Positions 1 through 8,339 of a DNA stretch of 64,000 bases are shown piece by piece. The stretch is from contig JBBRHV010000002.1 of NCBI GenBank assembly GCA_038222225.1, forward strand, positions 1-64,000, given 5' to 3'. Below the pieces are notes generated by a model that saw only the letters and a list, made by a program, of their open reading frames with translations, did not search any database and was not told the DNA's origin. The number at the start of each line of letters is the position of its first letter. Position 1 is the stretch's first letter. The stretch comes from JAKLFA01 sp038222225. Lineage in GTDB: Bacteria; Omnitrophota; Gorgyraeia; Zapsychrales; JANLHA01. The position numbers and the translations under genes are program-made.

Positions 1-8
1 GAACATGC

Positions 9-42
9 AAAAACCTCTTCCCATCCGGGTTAAGAGGTTTTT
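9..42 (-). terminator. Hairpin terminator downstream of tmRNA
   Basis: An 11-bp perfect stem (9-19 with 32-42, AAGAGG core) closes a 12-nt loop. On the minus strand it ends in a run of T and lies just past the tmRNA 3' end. The stem also has a T-run on the plus strand, so it may work in both directions. Confidence 0.75.
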
Positions 43-58
43 GCGTTTTGGAAGAAAA

Positions 59-451
59 TGGTGGAGGTGCCGGGAGTCGAACCCGGGTGTTTGTATCATC
101 CAGAAAAGGCTTCTACGTGCATAGTACGTTCTTGATTCTCACCTGCCAGCTGTCAACGCACAAACCTCTGACAGGCCAGCCTCTAACGATTCGCGTCACA
201 CACCGAGGCGATGTGCTCAGCTATCCCGCTCAGGTCCTTTGATCAAGCCGCGGGCTCTCCTGAACAAAGGGCTTAGTTTATAATTTTAAACTAAGACTGG
301 TACGCCTTCGAAGATCGGATTAACGATTTCGTTGGCTTGAGCGATTACGTCTTCGCCATTTGTGTTTTGCCTGGATGATTAACGAGGCCAACCAGACATC
401 CTCGGCACGCGACCTAGACCATCACAATACAAGTCGAGACCGTTCACCCCC
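59..451 (-). ncRNA. ssrA: tmRNA (transfer-messenger RNA)
   Basis: Rescues stalled ribosomes by acting as a tRNA-Ala mimic and then as a short mRNA, working with SmpB. The 5' end (451) GGGGGTG pairs over 7 bp with CACCTCC before an encoded 3' ACCA ending at 59. The T-arm GGGTTCGACTCCC and the tmRNA-typical GTTGGCCTCGT segment are present, and length (393 nt) is normal for a one-piece form. Its partner smpB lies upstream on the same strand. A 9-bp hairpin (272-280 with 287-295) follows the tag region. The tag frame is unclear. One GGC start at 371 gives GKTQMAKT then TAA (345-347). Another GGC at 357 gives 23 codons ending VPVLV at a TAA (286-288) inside that hairpin. Neither ends in Ala-Ala. 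Confidence 0.95.
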
Positions 452-464
452 ATATCTAAAATGC

Positions 465-672
465 GACACAAGACACAAGACACATGACACAGGGAAAAAA
501 CTAAAAAACAAATGAAATAACAAAGAACAAAAATCGAATAATTTAAGCAAACCCAGTATAACTCATTGTATGTTGTATTTCAAATTCTAGCCGACTCTCT
601 CCATCTTTCAGCCCGCCACTTCCCTTAATCTCATATAATGCTACTCCATCTGTCTTGTGTCCTTCCTGTCAT
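465..672. repeat. Interspersed inverted-repeat element A (ACACAAG type)
   Basis: The left arm (465-490) is three to four degenerate copies of GACACAAG. The right arm (651-672) carries the reverse complement; GACACAAGACA at 465-475 is perfectly inverted at 651-661. Between them lies an A-rich core containing AAAAAACTAAAAAACA, similar to the core of element B. The right end runs into the smpB stop codon (669-671). The element fills the space between smpB and tmRNA, so the tmRNA promoter must lie in or beyond it. It codes for no transposase. Confidence 0.6.
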
Positions 673-1121
673 CCTTTACGCGCCTTCAGCACTCGCTTCA
701 ATCCCCGATCGATCTCCCGTTTTCTGATATCCGCGCGCTTATCATACATTTTCTTCCCTTGTCCTAAAGCGATCTCGACTTTCACCAAACCCCGGGCAGT
801 AAAATACATTTTCGTCGGGATCAAGGTCACATTGCGCTCATGGATCTTGGCATCGATCTTTTCAATTTCACGCTTATGCAGCAGCAGTTTGCGCGGCCGC
901 TCCGCATCTTCATTCAAATAACTGGCCTGCTGATAGGGAGTAATATAAAGATTGTGCAAAAATGCCTGGCCCTCTTCAATGCGAACATGACTCCCCTTAA
1001 AATCAGCCTGACCGTCACGCAGAGACTTGACCTCCCCGCCGGTCAATTTGATCCCGGCCTCCCATTTTTCCTTAAGGAAAAAGTTCTGAAACGCCTTTTT
1101 ATTCGTCGCAATGACTGCCAT
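669..1121 (-). CDS. smpB: SsrA-binding protein SmpB
   Basis: Small basic protein that binds the tRNA-like part of tmRNA and delivers it with EF-Tu to stalled ribosomes. The 150-aa length is normal. The family pattern is clear: N-terminal VIATNKKAFQNFF, then the OB-fold segment EAGIKLTGGEVKSLRDGQAD, PYQQASY, RPRKLLLHKREI, and the basic C-terminal tail RKREIDRGLKRVLKARKG that enters the mRNA channel. The start ATG follows GAAGGG, which overlaps the end of the upstream transporter gene (3-nt gap), so the two are probably co-transcribed and lead into ssrA. The stop codon abuts repeat element A. Confidence 0.97.
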   Translation of the reverse strand: MAVIATNKKAFQNFFLKEKWEAGIKLTGGEVKSLRDGQADFKGSHVRIEEGQAFLHNLYITPYQQASYLNEDAERPRKLLLHKREIEKIDAKIHERNVTLIPTKMYFTARGLVKVEIALGQGKKMYDKRADIRKREIDRGLKRVLKARKG

Positions 1122-1124
1122 CGT

Positions 1125-2075
1125 TTAACCCTTCACAAAAGAATAAATCGCCAAGAACAGCGGAATCGTAAAAATGCTTACGATATGCGTCACCAAAATC
1201 CCCTGATTGATAAAATCACTTTCCACATCAAACATCCGCCCTAAAACCGAAAGCGATGTTGCCGTCGGAACACAAAACTCCAGCAAAATAAAATATCCCA
1301 GCAAGAAATCAATTTTGATAAAAAGCAAAACACCCAGCGCGCAGGCCGGCAAAAGAATAACTTTCGCCGCCACCGCCCAAACAATATCGATGTTGCGCAC
1401 CTTATGCATTTCGATCCGGGCCAATGTTCCTCCCACGACGATCAAGGCCATCGGCACCACACAATCGCCGAACATCTTGATCGGCTTCATCAGGATCTCC
1501 GGGACAAAAGCATTTAAACCCAGGAGCACAAACACAATAGAGGACAGCGTCGTGATAAACGGCGGCGTCAAGATCCGCTTTAACGGATGACGGTCATCTT
1601 TATTTCCAGCCACCAGCCACGCGCCCAACGACCATGTGCTGGCATCAAAACCCATTAAAAACAAAAATAAATAGATCATCAATGTCTGCTGTGCCGGTCC
1701 CTCAAACAGAGCCGCAATCATCATCAGCGGAATATAACCACCGTTGGGGAACGCTGACACCGCCAAAAAATGATTTCGCTTCTCACAGCCCCGGTTCATA
1801 AAAAGAACCCCCCTCCCAATCACAAGCCCGGATAACACAACTCCAAAACACATCAGCGGGAACATCCACCAATTGGGAATAGCCTGGGCATCAAAACGCG
1901 AGGTGATCTGATAAAAGATCAACGCCGGCAGCAAGACCTTGATCAAAAGTTCATTTAAACGGTCCAGGGACTTGTCATCCAGGATCCCTTTTTTGATCAC
2001 AAAAAAACCCACCCCACCCAAAATGAGGACCTGCAGCGTGGCGAAACATGTTGTTATAAAGGTAGTCAAAAACAT
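1125..2075 (-). CDS. AEC-family transporter (auxin efflux carrier type permease)
   Basis: Integral membrane protein of 316 aa with about ten hydrophobic segments in two halves, the usual layout of the AEC (auxin efflux carrier) family, which exports or exchanges organic anions. The N-terminal hairpin GVGFFVIKKGILDDKSLDRLNELLIKV and the segment LPALIFYQI are typical; the second half repeats the design. The substrate cannot be read from the sequence. There is no Shine-Dalgarno sequence: a TATAAT (2085-2090) ends only 9 nt before the ATG, so the message may be leaderless. It is followed within 3 nt by smpB. Confidence 0.85.
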   Translation of the reverse strand: MFLTTFITTCFATLQVLILGGVGFFVIKKGILDDKSLDRLNELLIKVLLPALIFYQITSRFDAQAIPNWWMFPLMCFGVVLSGLVIGRGVLFMNRGCEKRNHFLAVSAFPNGGYIPLMMIAALFEGPAQQTLMIYLFLFLMGFDASTWSLGAWLVAGNKDDRHPLKRILTPPFITTLSSIVFVLLGLNAFVPEILMKPIKMFGDCVVPMALIVVGGTLARIEMHKVRNIDIVWAVAAKVILLPACALGVLLFIKIDFLLGYFILLEFCVPTATSLSVLGRMFDVESDFINQGILVTHIVSIFTIPLFLAIYSFVKG

Positions 2076-2084
2076 AATAGGGAG

Positions 2085-2113
2085 ATTATAGCAGTCTCTC
2101 CTGCCTTGAGCAA
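2085..2113 (-). promoter_or_regulatory. Sigma70-type promoter for AEC transporter-smpB-ssrA
   Basis: On the minus strand TTGCTC (2108-2113), a 17-nt spacer and a perfect TATAAT (2085-2090). Transcription would start near 2078, within about 3 nt of the ATG at 2075, implying a leaderless message. Confidence 0.55.
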
Positions 2114-2130
2114 CCGAAAGATTGGCCCTC

Positions 2131-2175
2131 CCAACCTCGTAGGTTCTAACTTCGTAGGTTGGAACCTACGAAGTT
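2131..2175. repeat. Palindromic repeat with 13-bp stem
   Basis: A perfect 13-bp inverted repeat (2148-2160 with 2163-2175; AACTTCGTAGGTT and its complement) with a 2-nt loop, followed by GTTTTTCC. A third copy of CGTAGGTT lies just before it (2138-2145). It could be a terminator or a REP-like intergenic palindrome. The area 2176-2251 shows nothing else I can name. Confidence 0.6.
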
Positions 2176-2251
2176 GTTTTTCCAGAGGCGGTCATTTCGC
2201 GCAAATCCGTTAGGCGCTCTTAAGATCGCTTAACTGATGCGCTCAATGATG

Positions 2252-2280
2252 TTGACAACAGATATCTTTATATATATACT
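2252..2280 (+). promoter_or_regulatory. Strong sigma70-type promoter upstream of the tRNA-Leu leader
   Basis: Consensus TTGACA (2252-2257), a 17-nt spacer and TATACT (2275-2280). It points toward the tandem structured units and tRNA-Leu. The next gene, aceE, is over 400 nt away, so the promoter most likely makes an untranslated RNA or a long tRNA precursor. Confidence 0.7.
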
Positions 2281-2336
2281 TTAGAACATAAATTTAAAGG
2301 GCTTTCGACCCCATTGCTTTTTTGAAAATATTTACT

Positions 2337-2433
2337 GCCAGGATGGCGCCATGGCATCTTCCTTTAAGCTTTTGGAATAGATGACATTCCGACAGACCGG
2401 CAAATGACCACTTGATCTTTTTTAGAGAAATTC
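2337..2433 (+). repeat. Structured tandem unit 1, related to unit 2 and to the tRNA-Leu 5' end
   Basis: Begins GCCAGGATGGCG, 11 of 12 bases identical to the start of tRNA-Leu at 2533. It can fold as a stem ATGGCATCT (2351-2359) with AGATGACAT (2379-2387), one mismatch, around a loop containing CCTTTAAGCTTTTGGA. An outer pairing TGCC/GGCA is possible. It ends in a T-run plus AGAGAAATTC. No open reading frame with a ribosome site is present. Confidence 0.5.
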
Positions 2434-2532
2434 GCCGGGATGGTGTTTCGCTATTTACCTTTAAGATTTTGGATAGAATAGCGATCCGCCATCCCAAGCA
2501 GTTACAATCTGCTTTTATTTTAGAAAAATTGC
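2434..2532 (+). repeat. Structured tandem unit 2, related to unit 1, ending in a terminator-like hairpin
   Basis: Starts GCCGGGATGG, as tRNA-Leu does. The outer stem is GGGATGG (2437-2443) with CCATCCC (2489-2495). The inner stem is CGCTATT (2449-2455) with AATAGCG (2477-2483). The loop CCTTTAAGATTTTGGA is 15/16 identical to that of unit 1, while the inner stem sequence differs but still pairs. A second hairpin AAGCAG (2496-2501) with CTGCTT (2509-2514), followed by TTATTTT, looks like an intrinsic terminator with a 7-nt loop. Confidence 0.5.
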
Positions 2533-2615
2533 GCCGGGATGGCGAAATTGGTAGACGCGCACGTTTCAGGGGCGTGTGGCCTTCGGCCATGTGGGTTCGA
2601 TCCCCACTCCCGGCA
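2533..2615 (+). tRNA. tRNA-Leu (CAG)
   Basis: The acceptor GCCGGGA pairs with TCCCGGC and the discriminator is A. The anticodon stem CACGT/GCGTG holds the loop TTCAGGG, giving anticodon CAG for CUG codons. The long variable arm TGGCCTTCGGCCA and T-arm GTGGGTTCGATCCCCAC are typical of class II leucine tRNAs. CCA is not encoded (CTA follows). It is preceded by two tandem units sharing its first 10-12 bases. Confidence 0.95.
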
Positions 2616-2707
2616 CTATTTCTTCCTTTTCTTTGTTTTTTCTGATTTTTTGTCATTTTTGAATCTTTTCCCCGACTAGTTAGTGATTGAACCCTAAAGG
2701 AGGCGCC

Positions 2708-5398
<2,691 letters not shown>

Positions 5399-5407
5399 GG
5401 AGACGTT

Positions 5408-6673
5408 ATGATTGATTTCAAACTTCCGGAAGTCGGTGAAAATATCACGTCAGGACAGGCGGTCAAGATCGCTGTCCAAAAGGGCGTCTCTGTCAAAAAA
5501 GATCAAACGCTCTTAGAGCTCGAGACTGAAAAAGCCACCATTGAAGTCCCTTCTCCAGCAGACGGAACAATCGCTGAAATCCTGATCCATGAAGGCGACA
5601 CCATCAACGTCGGCCAAGTGGTCATGAAGATCGATGATGGAGCTTCTTCAACGACTCAACCTACTCAACTCACTCAACTCACTCAACCACTCAACTCGAC
5701 TCAACCACTCAACCCCACTCAATCGGTTCAACCAACTCAGCCACTCAACACGCAAAGCGCTCAGATCGAAACCATGGAAGCCGACGTGCCAGCCTCTCCG
5801 ACAGTCCGGCGTTTTGCCCGTGAGTTAGGTGTTCAAATTTCAAACGTCCCGGGAACCGGTCCGGAAGGGCTCATTACCAAAGAAGACGTCAAAGCCTATA
5901 CCAAACACATTTTAACTTCCTTGCAAGCAGGCTCTCTCCTTTCATCTTCCGTTCAAGGCGAACCGTTACCTGACTTTTCCAAATGGGGCTCTGTGGAACG
6001 CAAACCCCTAAGCAATATCCGCAAAAAAACATCTTCGCATCTGGCGCATGCCTGGGCTACCATCCCGCATGTCACCCAATTCGGCAAAGCGGATATTACA
6101 GAACTGGAAGAATTACGAAAAAAATATTCAACGCCTGACCATAAACTGACCCTCACGCCCTTTATCATGCGCGTCGTGGCTGCGGCCCTGAAACAATTCC
6201 CGCAATTTAATGCCAGCCTCGACACGGCCGGCAATGAGATCATTTATAAAAAATATACACATATCGGTGTTGCGGTGGACACCGAAAACGGGCTCCTGGT
6301 TCCGGTGATCCGGGATGTGGATCAGAAAAGCATTACCCAGCTCTCCAAGGAGCTCACAACGCTCGCTCAAAAGGCCCGCGATAAAAAACTCGGGCTGGAT
6401 GATATGAAAGGCGGGTGTTTCACCATCACCAATCTAGGCGGGTTAGGGGCAAGTTATTTCACCCCGATCGTAAACTGGCCGGAAGTGGCGATTCTAGGCG
6501 TCTGCCGTGCGGCCATGAAAACCGATTTCCGTGACGGAGTTTGTCATCCCAGACTGATGCTACCTCTGTCATTGTCGTATGACCACCGAGTTATTGACGG
6601 CGCTGACGGGGCGCGCTTTATGAAATGGATGTGTGACGCGATCGAACAGCCTTTCCTATTAGAACTGAATTGA
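5408..6673 (+). CDS. aceF: Dihydrolipoyl acetyltransferase (PDH E2)
   Basis: Transfers acetyl from E1 via its swinging lipoyl arm to CoA and forms the complex core. The domains are: one lipoyl domain (1-75) with the lipoylated Lys42 in ETEKATIEVP; an odd linker (about 79-118) of Thr/Gln/Pro/Leu/Asn repeats; a peripheral subunit-binding domain (about 126-165, PTVRRFARELGV); and the catalytic domain from about 190 with active-site His393 and Asp397 in DHRVIDG. It has a single lipoyl domain, unlike the three in E. coli. SD AAGGAG precedes the ATG. The stop TGA is formed at the edge of repeat element B. Confidence 0.96.
   Translation: MIDFKLPEVGENITSGQAVKIAVQKGVSVKKDQTLLELETEKATIEVPSPADGTIAEILIHEGDTINVGQVVMKIDDGASSTTQPTQLTQLTQPLNSTQPLNPTQSVQPTQPLNTQSAQIETMEADVPASPTVRRFARELGVQISNVPGTGPEGLITKEDVKAYTKHILTSLQAGSLLSSSVQGEPLPDFSKWGSVERKPLSNIRKKTSSHLAHAWATIPHVTQFGKADITELEELRKKYSTPDHKLTLTPFIMRVVAAALKQFPQFNASLDTAGNEIIYKKYTHIGVAVDTENGLLVPVIRDVDQKSITQLSKELTTLAQKARDKKLGLDDMKGGCFTITNLGGLGASYFTPIVNWPEVAILGVCRAAMKTDFRDGVCHPRLMLPLSLSYDHRVIDGADGARFMKWMCDAIEQPFLLELN
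5652..5750 (+). repeat. Coding microsatellite (ACTCAAC units) in the aceF linker
   Basis: About 14 imperfect copies of a CAACTCA-like unit of 6-7 bp encode the TQP/TQL/NSTQ-rich linker between the lipoyl and subunit-binding domains. The unit is not a multiple of three throughout, yet the frame stays open. Slippage here could change linker length. Confidence 0.75.
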
Positions 6674-6843
6674 CGGCACTAGGACACTACGGCACTGAGA
6701 CACTAAAAAGCAAGAGCACAAAACTAAAAAAACAGATATAATAGCCATCGAGCTTTCTTCAGATTTATTTAATCTTTTTGATTTTATTTTTCAATATTAG
6801 CTTCTCGCAGTGCCTTAGTGTCATAGTGGCTGAGTGCCGTTCA
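6672..6843. repeat. Interspersed inverted-repeat element B (CACTA type)
   Basis: Left arm (6672-6705) GACGGCACTAGGACACTACGG and onward; right arm (6808-6840) is its near reverse complement. The core is A/T-rich (AAAACTAAAAAAACAGA) and contains a TATAAT (6737-6742) that might serve lpdA. The left end supplies part of the aceF stop codon (TGA, 6671-6673) and the right end lies just before the lpdA ribosome site. It fills the aceF-lpdA gap and codes for nothing recognisable. Confidence 0.65.
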
Positions 6844-6858
6844 AAATAAAAGGATCAA

Positions 6859-8271
6859 ATGATGCGAAAAGAATTAATCGTTATTGGTGCCGGACCCGGC
6901 GGATACGTTGCCGCTTTTACCGCTGCTGATCTGGGATTGAATGTTACCCTCATCGATGAAGGACAGAATCCCGGCGGGGTTTGTTTATACCGCGGATGTA
7001 TCCCTTCCAAAGCGCTTTTACATATCGCCAGGATCATCCAGGAATCCCGCGAAGCCAAAGAATTGGGCGTTGATTTCGGTGAACCCAAGCTCGACCTTGA
7101 GAAAGTCCGCGCGTTTAAAGATCAAGTCGTCACCAAATTAACCGGCGGATTAGGACAGCTCGCCAAGCAACGCAAAGTTGAATTCATTCAAGGCCGCGCC
7201 AAATTTTTAAGTTCGAATTCTCTAGAAGTCCACAAGACGGACGGCAGCAGCGAGACCCTGGAGTTTGATCATGCGATTCTGGCGACAGGTTCTTTGCCGA
7301 TCTCTTTACCCTTTGCGTCGGTATCCGAACGCATTTTAGACTCAACCTCTGCCTTGGAATTAAAAGATGTTCCCAAGAAACTGCTTGTGATCGGCGGCGG
7401 ATACATTGGCCTGGAACTCGGCACAATTTATCGCGCGTTAGGAAGCGAGGTTTCGGTGGTTGAAATGACCCCGGCCCTTCTTCCCGGCGCGGACAGAGAC
7501 CTTGCGCTTATTTTAACCAAACGCCTTCAGGGACAATTCAAAACGATCCGGCTCAATACGAAAGTAACCGCGATCAGCGAAACAAGCGACGCGATATCCG
7601 TAACCGTTGAAGATCAAAAGGGGCAGACATCCAGCGAAGAGTTCGACCGCGTCCTGATCTCGATCGGCCGCAAGAATGTCTATGAAAACCTTGGAATTGA
7701 AAACACCAAGATCCAGTTCACGGATGATAAAAAATTTATCCGTGTCAACGCTCAGCGTCAAACAACGGACCCTTCCATTTACGCCATCGGTGATATCGCA
7801 GGCCAGCCCATGCTGGCGCACAAAGCATCCGCCGAAGGAAAAGTCGCGGCCGAAGCCATCGCGGGACACAAAACCGGATTCGATGCCAAGGCTATCCCGG
7901 CTGTTGTTTTTACCGATCCTGAAATCGCCTGGTGCGGGATCACCGAGACTGAAGCCAAGGCCCAAGGCCTAAACGTCACCGTTTCAAAATTCCCCTGGGC
8001 AGCTTCCGGACGGGCCGTGACCTTGAACCGCACCGATGGACTGACCAAACTCATTGCTGATACGGACACCGGGCGGATCCTCGGAGTTGCGATCGCAGGC
8101 GTCGGGGCCGGAGAGCTGATCTCCGAAGGAGTCCTTGCCGTTGAATTGGGAGCGCTCGCTTCAGATATGGCCTTAAGTGTTCACCCGCATCCGACGGTTT
8201 CCGAAACACTCATGGAAGCCGCCGAGGGCATCATCGGTCAAGCCACCCACATTTACCGGCCGAAAAAATAA
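6859..8271 (+). CDS. lpdA: Dihydrolipoyl dehydrogenase (PDH E3)
   Basis: Flavoprotein that reoxidises the dihydrolipoyl arm of AceF and reduces NAD+. It is 470 aa, standard for the family. The FAD-binding GAGPGG is at 10-15, the redox disulfide Cys42/Cys47 in GGVCLYRGCIPSK, the NAD-binding GGGYIGLELG in the middle, YAIGD in the second FAD segment, and the active-site His-Glu pair in HPHPTVSE near the C-terminus. An AAAGGA precedes tandem ATG codons. It is separated from aceF by repeat element B, so it may have its own promoter there. Confidence 0.97.
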   Translation: MMRKELIVIGAGPGGYVAAFTAADLGLNVTLIDEGQNPGGVCLYRGCIPSKALLHIARIIQESREAKELGVDFGEPKLDLEKVRAFKDQVVTKLTGGLGQLAKQRKVEFIQGRAKFLSSNSLEVHKTDGSSETLEFDHAILATGSLPISLPFASVSERILDSTSALELKDVPKKLLVIGGGYIGLELGTIYRALGSEVSVVEMTPALLPGADRDLALILTKRLQGQFKTIRLNTKVTAISETSDAISVTVEDQKGQTSSEEFDRVLISIGRKNVYENLGIENTKIQFTDDKKFIRVNAQRQTTDPSIYAIGDIAGQPMLAHKASAEGKVAAEAIAGHKTGFDAKAIPAVVFTDPEIAWCGITETEAKAQGLNVTVSKFPWAASGRAVTLNRTDGLTKLIADTDTGRILGVAIAGVGAGELISEGVLAVELGALASDMALSVHPHPTVSETLMEAAEGIIGQATHIYRPKK

Positions 8272-8286
8272 TTTCTTATATTAAAA

Positions 8287-8317
8287 AAGGGCGGCATCAA
8301 ACGATGCCGCCCTTCTT
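8287..8317. terminator. Bidirectional terminator between lpdA and the 747-aa gene
   Basis: A perfect 12-bp GC-rich stem (8287-8298 with 8303-8314) and the loop AAAC, with a T-run on the plus side and an A-run before it. It sits between convergent genes and can end both transcripts. Confidence 0.85.
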
Positions 8318-8339
8318 AACATTTTCAATCAAACGCCGC

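Noticed and set aside
2337..2520. Known riboswitch classes (fluoride, glycine) for the two tandem units
   Set aside because: GGATGGTG looks fluoride-like at first, but the required downstream pairing and TGATGACNCC-like end are missing, and the glycine core is absent.
5652..5750. Direct repeats as a CRISPR array
   Set aside because: Units are 6-7 bp with no spacers and lie in an open coding frame (aceF linker).
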